Shown piece after piece: positions 23,621 through 32,158 of a stretch of 36,855 bases of DNA. The stretch lies in NCBI GenBank assembly GCA_016194375.1, contig JACQBU010000057.1:1-36855 (forward strand), in the 5' to 3' direction. The DNA comes from Nitrospinota bacterium. GTDB lineage: Bacteria > Nitrospinota_A > UBA7883 > JACRGQ01. A program made the translations under genes and the position numbers. A model generated the notes under the pieces. It was not told the origin of the DNA. It made no database searches and saw nothing but the letters and a program-made list of their open reading frames with translations. Each line of letters starts with the position of its first letter. Within the stretch, counting starts at the first letter, position 1.

Positions 23621-24099
23621 CCGGAATGAGGAACATCGTAGTGATAAACGGGCCGAACATCAACATGCTGGGCGTCAGGGAAAAAAAACTGTACGGCAGG
23701 GTGGACTACGGTTCGCTTTGCAAGGCGCTAGAGGCCGAGGCGAAAAGGCTCAAGGTCGGGCTGGAGATTTTCCAGTCCAACGGCGAGGGCCCGCTTGTGG
23801 ACAAGATACAGTCCCTCCTCGGCAAGGCGGACGCCGTCGTCATCAATCCCGGCGCGTACACCCACACGAGCATAGCGATACGCGACGCGCTCTCCGCGGT
23901 GAAAATTCCGTTCATAGAGGTGCACGTCTCCAACATATTCGCCCGCGAGAAGTTCAGGTCTCACTCCTACCTTTCCGACCTGGCGGCCGGCGTCGTGGCC
24001 GGCTTCGGCACGGACGGGTATCTTATCGCGCTCAGGGCCGCCGCCGAAATGACGGCGCGCGGCGCGCGCGGGCGGGTACGGCGCAAGGGCCGGGGGTGA
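23617..24099 (+). CDS. aroQ: 3-dehydroquinate dehydratase, type II
   Basis: A 160-residue enzyme of the shikimate pathway that removes water from 3-dehydroquinate in the anti direction. The N-terminal VINGPNINMLGVRE loop and the catalytic Tyr26 (KLYG) are present. NPGAYTHTSIAIRDAL (77-92) carries Asn77 and His83, and EVHVSN (101-106) carries the catalytic His103. The Arg pair in FAREKFRSHS caps the active site. The first ATG at 23617 overlaps the upstream TGA and has GAGG 5 bases before it; a second ATG at 23626 also has a ribosome site (AAAGGA). A basic 15-residue C-terminal tail is longer than usual. Confidence 0.95.
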   Translation: MTGMRNIVVINGPNINMLGVREKKLYGRVDYGSLCKALEAEAKRLKVGLEIFQSNGEGPLVDKIQSLLGKADAVVINPGAYTHTSIAIRDALSAVKIPFIEVHVSNIFAREKFRSHSYLSDLAAGVVAGFGTDGYLIALRAAAEMTARGARGRVRRKGRG

Positions 24100-25184
24100 T
24101 GGACGAAGAGGCGTTCAAGGCCCGGCTAAAAAAACTGCGCGCGGCGATGGCCGAATCGAGGCTGGACACCTTCGCGACGCTCAACCTAAACAACGTCCGC
24201 TATCTGACCGGCTACAGCGGCACGAACGGCGCCGTGGTGGTCACGCCCCGGGACGCGGTGATGTTCACCGACTTCCGGTACGCCTCGCAGGTCGCCCTGC
24301 AGGTGACCTCCATGCGCTTCGTGATAACAAAGGAGCCGCTCGCCGAGGAGGTCGGCCGACAGGTAAAAAAAAGCGGGGCGAAACGGGCGGGCTTCGAGGA
24401 CGGGCACGTCACGATAAGCCTCATGGCGAAGTTGAGGAAGTTTTCGGGCGGGGTGCGCTGGACGCCGGCCTCGCCGGTGGAAGGGTTGCGGAAAATAAAG
24501 GACGCGCGGGAGACGGCGCTCATCAGGCGCAATTTCCGGCTCCTTGAAAGGGCGTTTTCAAAAATCGGGGACGTCCTCGCGCCCGGAAAGAAGGAGAGCG
24601 ACGCCGCCGCAGAGCTGGAATACAAGCTCCGGCTCTCGGGCGGGGAGAAGGCGGCGTTTGATTTCATCGTTGCCTCCGGCAACCGGTCGGCCATGCCCCA
24701 CGGGGTGGCGAGCGGGAAGAAAATGGCGCGGGGCGAGCCGGTCATCCTGGACTGGGGATGGGTGCTGGACGGCTACAACTCCGACAACACCCGGACGCTT
24801 TTCCTCGGAAGACCCAAGCCGAGGCTGAGGGAGATATTCGAGATAGTCCTCGAGGCGAACATGCGCGCCATCGCAAGGACCGCCCCCGGGGTTCCGTTGA
24901 GGGAAATAGACGCCGCGGCGCGCGACTTCATCGAAAAAAAGGGGTACGGAAAATATTTCGGCCACGGCACCGGGCACGGGCTGGGGCTGGAGATACACGA
25001 GGCGCCAAGCCTGAACGCGCGCTCGGAGGACGTCGCCCGCGAGGGGATGGTGTTCACCATAGAGCCTGGAATCTACCTGCCGGGAGTCGGCGGCGTGAGG
25101 ATAGAGGACGTCGTGGAGGTCACCAAAGACGGTTGCGACGTGATCTCAAAGGGACTGCCCAAAAACCTGAGGATATTGGGCTGA
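24099..25184 (+). CDS. Xaa-Pro aminopeptidase (M24 family)
   Basis: A 361-residue metallopeptidase that removes N-terminal residues preceding proline. The C-terminal pita-bread fold has the five metal ligands Asp218 (ILDWGW), Asp229 (YNSDNTR), His293 (GTGHGLGLEIHE), Glu322 (TIEPGIY) and Glu336 (RIEDVVE). The N-terminal creatinase-like domain spans about 1-120. The ATG overlaps the aroQ stop (TGATG) behind a GGGGG ribosome site. The aroQ-pepP neighbourhood, often followed by accB and efp, is common in many bacteria. Cytoplasmic. Confidence 0.94.
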   Translation: MDEEAFKARLKKLRAAMAESRLDTFATLNLNNVRYLTGYSGTNGAVVVTPRDAVMFTDFRYASQVALQVTSMRFVITKEPLAEEVGRQVKKSGAKRAGFEDGHVTISLMAKLRKFSGGVRWTPASPVEGLRKIKDARETALIRRNFRLLERAFSKIGDVLAPGKKESDAAAELEYKLRLSGGEKAAFDFIVASGNRSAMPHGVASGKKMARGEPVILDWGWVLDGYNSDNTRTLFLGRPKPRLREIFEIVLEANMRAIARTAPGVPLREIDAAARDFIEKKGYGKYFGHGTGHGLGLEIHEAPSLNARSEDVAREGMVFTIEPGIYLPGVGGVRIEDVVEVTKDGCDVISKGLPKNLRILG

Positions 25185-25206
25185 GGCCGGTTTTTCGGTT
25201 GCGTAT

Positions 25207-25267
25207 CAGTTTCAATTGGTGGCGGCATGCTCGGTAGCACGGGCTTCAGCCCGTGGTTTGCCCCGCC
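25207..25267 (+). repeat. 61-bp palindromic module, copy 2
   Basis: Opposite orientation to 4374-4434. It starts CAGTTTCAATTGGTGGCGGC and contains GCACGGGCTTCAGCCCGTG, a 7-bp-stem hairpin. Confidence 0.75.
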
Positions 25268-25520
25268 TTGCCGCGGTCGTCCTCATCCCCCCGCCCTCGT
25301 CCTGTTTGCATCCGCATTCGTCACCGCAATCGCCTCTCGTCCTGGCCGCATGAGCCTTCGTCTTGGCTTTCGCTTCTCGTCCTAGCCGCATCAGCATTCG
25401 TCTTTGCTTAGAAGCTCTCGTCCTGGCCGTATCTTGGCGGCCAGGGCTTGGCTGACGGGGAATCCAGGTCAATTAAATCCGGTTCTCCGCCGGGGTTTAC
25501 CCCGGTGGCGCGGACGCTCT

Positions 25521-25671
25521 CCCTCTTGCGGAGGACTTCACTGCCCGCCAAGATGCGGCCAGTACGAGAAGAGAAAGCAGAGACGACCGTGGCCGGGGCG
25601 GTTTGCCGCAGTCGTCTTCGGCCCGCAACCCTCGCCCCCCGCATGGGGGGTTTTGCCAATTCCGCCCCTCC
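25521..25671 (-). repeat. 151-bp dispersed repeat, copy 2 (inverted)
   Basis: Reverse-complement match to 8424-8574. It is bounded by CCCTCTTGCGGAGG on one side and CCGCCCCTCC on the other. Confidence 0.75.
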
Positions 25672-25899
25672 TTTGTCCGCGTTGCGTCCTCCGGACGCAA
25701 GTAGCAAAACCTTAGCCGCTAACGCGGCAAACGCAGACAGGAGTGTCTGCGCCACCAATAGTCTGGATCCCCCCATTCGGGGACGAGGGTTGCGGGCTAG
25801 GGACGGATGCGGCCCGTTTTCACGGAGATGACAAGTGAGGGGGCGGGAACGACGAAGTTTCGGCATCCGTAACCTCTGAAAACGCCCCGGTTGTTGGGT

Positions 25900-25981
25900 C
25901 ATTGCGAGGAGCATGGCGACGAAGCAATCTCCAACACATTGACGGAACATATCGTGGGATTGCTTCGCTCCGCTCGCAATG
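25900..25981. repeat. REP-like inverted repeat
   Basis: The left arm CATTGCGAG...GAAGCAATC (25900-25929) pairs with the right arm GATTGCTTCGCTCCGCTCGC...AATG (25958-25981), separated by 28 AT-rich bases. It is related to the interior of the MITE-like units at 4137 and 8889. Confidence 0.7.
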
Positions 25982-26099
25982 ACGTACTACCGCCCCTTTT
26001 CAGGGTTCCCATCAATGAAAAGTCGAAATGCGATAAAACGTCTGCCAACCAGTACGAACGCGTCCGGTTCCTCCGGCCAAGTCCGGGAGAAACCGGTTT

Positions 26100-26438
26100 T
26101 TAGCCTCGGGCCGGATCGGGGCCGCCGGGGTGGTCGGCCGATTTTTTTTCCACCGAGCCGACGGGGGCGTCCGGAAGGGCGGGTCTTGTTTCCACGGAAC
26201 CGGCGGGGGGTGGGACGGGGGCGGCCGGGGGCGCGACTTCCTTGACGGTGGATTCGACCTCGTGTCTCACGGAGTCGCCGGCCTCCGCGAAATCCCTTCT
26301 GATGCCCTCGAGCGCGTGTTGGAGCTCCCTGTAGGTTTTTCCAAAAGTGCGCGCGACCTCGGGAAGTTTTTTCGGACCGATGAATATCAAGGCCAGGACA
26401 AGTATCAGTATGAGTTCCGTGGCGCCAATCCCGAACAT
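26100..26438 (-). CDS. Twin-arginine translocase subunit TatA/TatB
   Basis: A 112-residue Sec-independent translocase protein. The N-terminal transmembrane helix (FGIGATELILILVLALIF, about 2-19) is followed by the hinge and amphipathic helix IGPKKLPEVARTFGKTYREL. The tail is charged then Pro-rich (AAPVPPPAGS). TatB-like features are the longer helix and tail; TatA and TatB are hard to separate in such lineages. The gene is isolated from tatC. ATG 26438 is behind a GGGGG ribosome site; an upstream extension of the frame is rejected since it would add 27 residues before the membrane helix. Confidence 0.9.
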   Translation of the reverse strand: MFGIGATELILILVLALIFIGPKKLPEVARTFGKTYRELQHALEGIRRDFAEAGDSVRHEVESTVKEVAPPAAPVPPPAGSVETRPALPDAPVGSVEKKSADHPGGPDPARG

Positions 26439-26935
26439 TAAACCGCCCCCGGCGTCACGCCGCGAAACCCGGCAAAGGCTTGGAAAAACCCGACCCCAAC
26501 ATGGCTTTAATGTAGCCAATGACGCCGGAGCCGGTCAAACGACCCGTGTTTTGGCGGTGAGTCGGTTTGAAATGGTAGCGGCATGCTCGGTACCACGGGC
26601 TTCAGCCCGCGCTACCATTCCGCGCCGAAAGGGCGCAACAACGGGCTGAATTACACTCGCATTTACTTGAAATGCGCGATGTGAAAACGACGGAACACAA
26701 AAGCGTCCGCTTTTTTCCGTTGCCACCAATACGTCCGGATGCGGAATAGCCAAAAAAATGAAGCCGACCCGCCGTCAATCTGTCCCTCTCCTTGACTATT
26801 TCGGAGTCTCCGTCATAATTCACCATCACGGGCCGTCGAGTCGCGCGGCGCGGCGGCCCCGGTTAATAAGCAGGGTGGAATTTCGCGTCGTCGGCCGGCG
26901 CCGCATGACGCCGCTTTCCTGATGGAGGTACGTCC
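26439..26935. other. Divergent intergenic region of tatA/B and rng
   Basis: It holds the 179-base composite repeat (26571-26749) and the GGAGG ribosome site of rng (26924-26928). It is the divergent regulatory space for two genes, but no convincing promoter was singled out, and no other gene is seen. Confidence 0.45.
26571..26749 (-). repeat. Composite palindromic element, copy 1
   Basis: On the minus strand it runs TTCCGCATCCGGACGTATTG, the GGCAACGGAAAAAAGCGGAC segment, CGCATTTCAAGTAAATGCGA (hairpin), the GCGCCCTTTCGGCGC hairpin, the GCGGGCTGAAGCCC hairpin, and the GTACCGAGCATGCCGCTAC end. The same order and sequence occur on the plus strand at 36487-36726 with an extra inserted hairpin. 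Confidence 0.75.
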
Positions 26936-28462
26936 TTGGGCACGGAAATAATAATCAACGTGGAGCCTTTTGAGACCCGCGTGGCGGTCCTGGAAAACCG
27001 GAGCGTGAGCGAGATATTCATCGAGCGCACCACCGAGCGCAGGATGGCCGGCAACATATACCGGGGCAGGGTCACCAAGGTGTTGCCCGGCATGCAGGTC
27101 GCCTTCGTGGACGTCGGGCTGGAAAAATCCGGGTTTCTCCACAAAAACGACATCAGCCCGGGGGAATACGGCTTCGTGCCGGAGTTCGGCAAATCGCAGG
27201 AGGCGGAGGACGACGGCGACCTGGAGGAAAACCGGGTGGGCGAACCGAGGGAAACCCCGCCCATAGAGGACATCCTCAAGGAGCGCCAGGAAATAATGGT
27301 CCAAATCATCAAGGACCCGATAGGCACGAAGGGAACCAGGGTGAGCTCGTTCATCACCCTCCCCGGCCGGTACCTGGTCTTCATGCCGCTGGTGGACCAC
27401 GTGGGCGTGTCGCGGCGCATCGAGGACCCGGCCGAAAGAGAGCGGCTCAGGGCGGTTTTGGACAAGATCCGCAAGCCTTCCAGGGGGTTCATCATCAGGA
27501 CGGCGGCGGACGGCGCCTCCGAGGAGGACCTTCGGAGGGACGTGGACTTTCTGGAGAGGATGTGGGGAAAAGTGCAGGCGAAAAACGAGCGGGCCAAGGC
27601 CCCGGCCCTCGTCCACAGCGACCTCGACATCGTCCTTCGCTCCCTGCGCGACCTGCTGGGGAAGGACGTGGAGAGGGTCATCATCGACTCCGAGGCCGAC
27701 CACCAGCGGTGCGTGGAGTTCATCAACAACTTCATGGGCGACCCCAAGACGCCCATAGAGCTGTACAGGGGGGACCAGCCGATATTCGAATCGTACGCCG
27801 TGGACATAGAGATAGAGCGCGCGCTGGGCAAAAAGGTCTGGCTGAAGTCCGGGGGTTACATCGTGATAGACCAGACCGAGGCGCTGACCACGATAGACGT
27901 GAACACGGGCAAGTTCGTCGGAAAAAAGAGCCAGGAGGAGACGATACTAAAAACCAACCTGGAGGCCGTCAAGGAGATAGTCTACCAGCTGAGGCTGAGG
28001 AACATCGGGGGGCTCATCATCATAGACTTCATAGACATGGAGAGGGAGGCGAGCAAGGAAAAAGTCTACCTCGCCCTCGAGCAGGCCCTCAAGCCCGACC
28101 GCGCCCGGGCCACCATCCTGCGCGTGTCCGAGCTTGGGCTCGTTGAGATGACGCGGAAACGGACGAGGGAAAGCCTGGTGAAGACCCTCTGCCAGCCCTG
28201 CCCGCACTGCGACGGCAAGGGGTTCGTGAAATCCCCCAAGACCGTCTGCCACGAGATATTCAGGGAGATAGAGCGCGTGGTGGCCAAAAACCCCGGGGCG
28301 AGGGAGCTTCAGATAATAGCCTCGACGAGGATTGCCGCCGCCCTGTACGAGGAGGGGAACGACTACCTTGAAAAACTCGAAGGCGAGAGGAACTTCAAGT
28401 TCACCATAAACGCCGACGACGAGGTTCAGGACGAGGACTACGAGGTGGTCGCGCTGGACTGA
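26936..28462 (+). CDS. rng: Ribonuclease G/E
   Basis: A 508-residue endoribonuclease of the RNase E/G family that cuts single-stranded AU-rich RNA and matures 16S rRNA 5' ends. An S1 domain (about 37-125, GNIYRGRVTKVLPGMQVAFVD) carries an acidic insertion at about 88-100. The catalytic Asp321 (TIDVNTGKF) and Asp364 (IIIDFIDM) match E. coli RNase E Asp303/Asp346 in spacing (43). The Zn-link CPHC at 422-425 mediates dimerisation. The long RNase E scaffold is absent, so RNase G-like. The start is TTG 26936, supported by GGAGG 7 bases upstream. It leads directly to rpsO and pnp, grouping RNA-processing genes. Confidence 0.95.
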   Translation: MGTEIIINVEPFETRVAVLENRSVSEIFIERTTERRMAGNIYRGRVTKVLPGMQVAFVDVGLEKSGFLHKNDISPGEYGFVPEFGKSQEAEDDGDLEENRVGEPRETPPIEDILKERQEIMVQIIKDPIGTKGTRVSSFITLPGRYLVFMPLVDHVGVSRRIEDPAERERLRAVLDKIRKPSRGFIIRTAADGASEEDLRRDVDFLERMWGKVQAKNERAKAPALVHSDLDIVLRSLRDLLGKDVERVIIDSEADHQRCVEFINNFMGDPKTPIELYRGDQPIFESYAVDIEIERALGKKVWLKSGGYIVIDQTEALTTIDVNTGKFVGKKSQEETILKTNLEAVKEIVYQLRLRNIGGLIIIDFIDMEREASKEKVYLALEQALKPDRARATILRVSELGLVEMTRKRTRESLVKTLCQPCPHCDGKGFVKSPKTVCHEIFREIERVVAKNPGARELQIIASTRIAAALYEEGNDYLEKLEGERNFKFTINADDEVQDEDYEVVALD

Positions 28463-28494
28463 CGTTCCGGCCCCCGTCGTTCGATGATAAATGC

Positions 28495-28524
28495 TTTGCA
28501 AATAAGCCGGGAATATGGTACAAA
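28495..28524 (+). promoter_or_regulatory. Candidate promoter of rpsO
   Basis: TTTGCA (28495-28500), 18 bases, then TACAAA (28519-28524), about 42 bases before the rpsO ATG. It lies just after the rng stop. Confidence 0.4.
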
Positions 28525-28566
28525 TTCCGGCTGTAGTAAAAAAGTGCAAAGAATTTGGAAGGAGTT

Positions 28567-28836
28567 ATGGCTTTAGCAAAACAGGTTAAGACGGAAGTTA
28601 TCGGCAAATTCAGAAGGGACGAAAAGGACGTCGGCTCGCCGGAGGTCCAGATAGCGCTCCTGAGCGAACGCATCCAACAGCTTACGAGGCACTTCGAAAC
28701 CCACAAAAAGGACAACCACTCGAGGCGGAGCCTGCTCGTCATGGTCAACAACCGCAGACGACTGCTCGACTACCTCAAAGGCGAGAATTTCGAAGGCTAC
28801 AAAAAGACCATAGAATCGCTGGGAATAAGGAAATAA
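28567..28836 (+). CDS. rpsO: 30S ribosomal protein S15
   Basis: An 89-residue primary 16S rRNA-binding protein. The core DVGSPEVQIALLSERIQQLT, HKKDNHSRRSLLVMV and RRLLDYLK segments are the family hallmark, and the length is standard. AAGGAG 4 bases before ATG 28567 sets this start; a longer frame from 28555 is not used. S15 and pnp are neighbours in many bacteria. S15 can repress its own mRNA in E. coli; no such pseudoknot was identified here. Confidence 0.98.
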   Translation: MALAKQVKTEVIGKFRRDEKDVGSPEVQIALLSERIQQLTRHFETHKKDNHSRRSLLVMVNNRRRLLDYLKGENFEGYKKTIESLGIRK

Positions 28837-28960
28837 CCCTTATCCCGGCGGTCCGGCGGGCGTCTCGAAAAAGTCCTATGATTCCCGTAGCCTTTCTTGA
28901 GCATCTGAACCCACCGGCGAAGTCAATGCACGGGGCGGGAGTTTTCCATGCGCGGAACTC

Positions 28961-29006
28961 GGCCGCCTTTCACCGGCCCGCGTCGGCCACGGGCGACGCG
29001 GCGGCC
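28961..29006 (+). promoter_or_regulatory. Hairpin in the pnp leader
   Basis: GGCCGC (28961-28966) pairs with GCGGCC (29001-29006), enclosing the perfect stem CGCGTCG/CGACGCG (28979-28985 with 28994-29000). It ends about 40 bases before the pnp ATG. In E. coli a pnp leader stem is cut by RNase III and then targeted by PNPase for autoregulation; this hairpin is positioned to do the same, by analogy only. Confidence 0.45.
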
Positions 29007-29047
29007 AAAGTTACGCGCTTAAGCACGGGATGTTAAGGAGAAAATAA

Positions 29048-31156
29048 ATGGCGGTACAAGTAACGGCCGGAATCGGCCAAAAAAAAATAACGATTGAAAC
29101 CGGGGAGATAGCCCGTCAGGCGGGCGGCTCCGTGGTCGTGAGGTGCGGCGACACCATCGTCTTCAGCGCGGCCACGGCGGCGTCCAAGTCGAAGCCGGGG
29201 TTCGACTTCTTTCCGCTCACCATAGACTACCGCGAAAAATTCTACTCGTCCGGCAGGATTCCCGGCGGATTCCTCAGGCGCGAGGGCAGGCCGGCCGACA
29301 GGGAGACGCTGGTCTCCCGCCTTGCGGACAGGCCGATGCGCCCGCTTTTCCCGGACGGCTTCAACAACGAGACGCAGGTGTTCATGTACACCCTCTCCTA
29401 CGACGGCGAGAACGAGCCGGACGTCCTGGCCGTCAACACCGCATCGGCGGCCCTGACCATTTCGGACGTCCCGTTCCTCGGGCCTGTGGGCGCCGTGAGG
29501 ATGGGGATCGTGGACGGCGCGCTGGTGGTCAACCCCACCCGCGAGGAGCGGAAGAAAAGCGCGATGGACGTCGTCGTTGCAGGCACCTCCACGGCGATAA
29601 CCATGGTCGAGGGGGAGGCGCACGAGGTGACCGAGGCGAGGCTCGTCGAGGCCCTCGAGCTCGCCCACTCCGAGATAAAAAAGCTTTGCGCGGCCCAGCT
29701 GGAGCTGGCCGCAAAGGCCCCGAACGAAAAGATGGGCTTCGAGCCGGCCGTCAGGGAGACCGCCGTACACGAGCAGATCCGCGAAAAATTCAGCGCCGAA
29801 ATCAAGACCGCCGTCTGCATACCGGAAAAACACCAAAGGGCCGGGGCGCTTTCCGAAATCAAGTCGAAGATAGTCAAGGCCCTCACCACGGACGAAAACC
29901 GCGCCGCGTTGGAGGGGACGATAAAGTCCGCCTACGACGACGTCGAACAGATGGTGGTGCGCCACATGATAGTGACCGAGGGAAGGCGCGCCGACGGGCG
30001 CGGCCTCGCGGAGGTGAGGCCGATTTCCATACGCACCGGCGTCCTGCCGCGCGCGCACGGCTCGGCGCTCTTCACGAGGGGCGAGACGCAGGTGCTCGTG
30101 GCGGTCACGCTCGGCACCGGGCAGGACGAACAGCTGATAGACAACATAGAGGGAAAATCCGACAAGGACTATTATTTCCACTACAACTTCCCCCCGTTCT
30201 CCGTGGGGGAGGTGAAATTCCAGCCCGGCCCCGGCAGGCGGGAAATCGGGCACGGCATGCTGGCCGAAAGGGCGGTGGGCTTCTGCCTTCCGGACAAGGA
30301 AAAATTTCCGTACACCGTGCGCGTCGTCTCCGAGGTCATGGAGTCAAACGGCTCCTCCTCGATGGCGTCCGTGTGCGGCGGCACGCTGGCGCTCATGGAC
30401 GCCGGGGTGCAGATCAAGGCCCCGGTCGCGGGCGTGGCCATGGGGCTCGTCGCGGAAGGGGACAAAACCGCCATCATCACCGACATCCTCGGCCTCGAGG
30501 ACGCGCTGGGGGACATGGACTTCAAGGTCGCCGGCACCCGCAAGGGGATAACCGCCATCCAGATGGACATCAAGACCGTCGGCCTATCAATGCAAATCAT
30601 GAAGGACGCGCTTGCGCAGGCGAACGGGGCCAGGATGCACATCCTCGACCAGATGGCGGCCGCCCTGCCGAAGCCGAAGGACGACATCTCCCTGTACGCG
30701 CCGCGCATGATAATCGTGAAGGTGCCGTCGGACATGGTCGGCGCCGTCATCGGACCAGGGGGGAAAATAATCCGGAGCATAACCGAGGCCTCCAACAGCC
30801 AGATAGACATAGAGGACGACGGAACGGTGAAAATCTTCGCGGCAAATTTGGAGGACGCCCAAAAGGCGAAGACGATGGTCGAAAACATCGTCCAGCCGGC
30901 GGAGATCGGAAAAACCTTCATCGGCAAGGTGACGCGAATAGTGGACTTCGGGGCGTTCGTCCAGATATCCCCGGGGACGGAGGGGCTCGTCCACATCTCC
31001 CACATGGCGCCGCACAGGATAGACCGGGTGAGCGACGTGGTCTCCGAGGGGGACGAGATATTGGTGAAGGTCATAGACGTTGACCAGCGCACCAAGAAAA
31101 TCCGCCTGAGCCACAAAGAGGCGCTCGAGGACGAAAAGGCCGGAAAGAAGAAGTAA
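29048..31156 (+). CDS. pnp: Polyribonucleotide nucleotidyltransferase
   Basis: A 702-residue phosphorolytic 3'-5' exoribonuclease. Two RNase PH domains (about 10-225 and 310-545) flank an all-helical linker. The first has FFPLTIDYREKFYSSGRIPG and the second FPPFSVGE...GPGRREIGHGMLAERA. A KH domain follows (about 555-615, with MVGAVIGPGGKIIRSI and its GPGG loop), then an S1 domain (about 625-690, GKTFIGKVTRIVDFGAFVQI). AAGGAG lies 9 bases before ATG 29048. Normal length. It acts with RNase E/G in mRNA decay; rng lies two genes upstream. Confidence 0.98.
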   Translation: MAVQVTAGIGQKKITIETGEIARQAGGSVVVRCGDTIVFSAATAASKSKPGFDFFPLTIDYREKFYSSGRIPGGFLRREGRPADRETLVSRLADRPMRPLFPDGFNNETQVFMYTLSYDGENEPDVLAVNTASAALTISDVPFLGPVGAVRMGIVDGALVVNPTREERKKSAMDVVVAGTSTAITMVEGEAHEVTEARLVEALELAHSEIKKLCAAQLELAAKAPNEKMGFEPAVRETAVHEQIREKFSAEIKTAVCIPEKHQRAGALSEIKSKIVKALTTDENRAALEGTIKSAYDDVEQMVVRHMIVTEGRRADGRGLAEVRPISIRTGVLPRAHGSALFTRGETQVLVAVTLGTGQDEQLIDNIEGKSDKDYYFHYNFPPFSVGEVKFQPGPGRREIGHGMLAERAVGFCLPDKEKFPYTVRVVSEVMESNGSSSMASVCGGTLALMDAGVQIKAPVAGVAMGLVAEGDKTAIITDILGLEDALGDMDFKVAGTRKGITAIQMDIKTVGLSMQIMKDALAQANGARMHILDQMAAALPKPKDDISLYAPRMIIVKVPSDMVGAVIGPGGKIIRSITEASNSQIDIEDDGTVKIFAANLEDAQKAKTMVENIVQPAEIGKTFIGKVTRIVDFGAFVQISPGTEGLVHISHMAPHRIDRVSDVVSEGDEILVKVIDVDQRTKKIRLSHKEALEDEKAGKKK

Positions 31157-31171
31157 CGCGATATTTAACGA

Positions 31172-31205
31172 GGGGGCGGGATTGCCCGCCCCCGTCATTT
31201 TTCCC
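31172..31205 (+). terminator. Intrinsic terminator after pnp
   Basis: Perfect 9-bp stem GGGGGCGGG-ATTG-CCCGCCCCC (31172-31193) followed by GTCATTTTTCCC. It starts 15 bases after the pnp stop. Confidence 0.9.
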
Positions 31206-31324
31206 GCTTCAATCCCCGCATTTTTTCATAAAAACAGCCTTCATAATTAACCGCTTATAGTCGGCCGCATTTTTTCTCCGGCTTGATTATGACGCCCGGT
31301 TCTCATGTAAAATAATCAGGAACG

Positions 31325-32158
31325 ATGATAATAAGCGCGAGCAGAAGGACGGACGTGCCGGCGTTCTTCTCCGAATGGTTTTTCCAAAAGATCGCCGCCG
31401 GGTTTTGCCGGGTGAAGAACCCGTACAACCCGAACCAGATTTCCACCATATCCCTGAAACCCGAGGACGTGGACGCGATAGTGTTCTGGTCGAAAAACCC
31501 GGCCCCCATCATGCCGCGCCTCAAGGAGCTGGACGCGCGCGGGTTCAGATATTATTTTCAATTCACGCTCAACGGGTACGCGCGCGAGCTGGAGTCAGGC
31601 GTCCCGACCCTTGGCGAAAGAATAAGCGCGTTTTTGGAGTTGAGCGACGCGCTAGGCCCGCGCCGGGTGGTCTGGCGCTACGACCCGATAATCATATCCG
31701 ACAAGACCGGCCATGACTTTCACCGCGAAATGTTTTCGTCGCTTTGCGAAAAACTTGCCGGCCGCACGACGCGGGTCATGACCAGCCTGGTCGAGTATTA
31801 CAGAAAGACGGAGCGGAATTTCGCAAAACTCGACGGGTTTCATTTCGACAAAAACGCGGCCCGGGACCCGCGAACCGACGGTCTGCTGGAAGACATGGCA
31901 AAAACCGCGCGCGGCTCCGGGATGGAAATGTTCACGTGCGCGCAGGAGAGGGATTATTCCGAAATCGGCGTGAAACCCGGCGCGTGCGTGGACGCGGGGC
32001 TGATAAACGAAATTTGGGGAACCTCGCTCCCGACCGTCAAGGACAAGGGACAACGCAAATTTTGCCGATGCTCCGTCAGCAGGGACATAGGAACAAACGG
32101 CACCTGCCTGGCGGCCTGCGCGTACTGCTACGCCGGGCACGCCGCCAACAAAGGCTAG
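31325..32158 (+). CDS. DUF1848 protein with C-terminal cysteine cluster
   Basis: A 277-residue member of DUF1848. Recognisable blocks are MIISASRRTDVPAFFSEWF, FWSKNPAPI (about 53-61), YFQFTLNGY and VVWRYDPI. Five cysteines lie in the last 31 residues: Cys247, Cys249, Cys261, Cys265 and Cys268, the last three spaced CxxxCxxC. The spacing is that of a radical SAM 4Fe-4S site but at the C-terminus, so a cluster and a radical SAM-like barrel are plausible. AGGA lies just before ATG 31325. The stop codon overlaps that of the convergent phosphorylase gene. The biochemical role is unknown. Confidence 0.85.
   Translation: MIISASRRTDVPAFFSEWFFQKIAAGFCRVKNPYNPNQISTISLKPEDVDAIVFWSKNPAPIMPRLKELDARGFRYYFQFTLNGYARELESGVPTLGERISAFLELSDALGPRRVVWRYDPIIISDKTGHDFHREMFSSLCEKLAGRTTRVMTSLVEYYRKTERNFAKLDGFHFDKNAARDPRTDGLLEDMAKTARGSGMEMFTCAQERDYSEIGVKPGACVDAGLINEIWGTSLPTVKDKGQRKFCRCSVSRDIGTNGTCLAACAYCYAGHAANKG

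Larger units (their letters stand above)
25185..26099. other. Repeat-rich interval without genes
   Basis: Between the peptidase and tatA/B stop codons no gene is supported. It contains the 61-bp module (25207-25267), a degenerate array of CTCGTCCTGGCCGCAT units (about 25275-25440), the inverted 151-bp copy (25521-25671), and GCGTCCTCCGGACGC (25684-25698). These are followed by GCAGACAGGAGTGTCTGC (25733-25750), a partial third copy of the 151-bp unit, and a REP-like inverted repeat (25900-25981). The arrangement looks like several element insertions into each other. Confidence 0.6.

Noticed and set aside
29143-31083. 646-residue open frame overlapping pnp in another frame
   Set aside because: Shadow of the pnp gene with His/Arg/Gly-rich translation and no homology.
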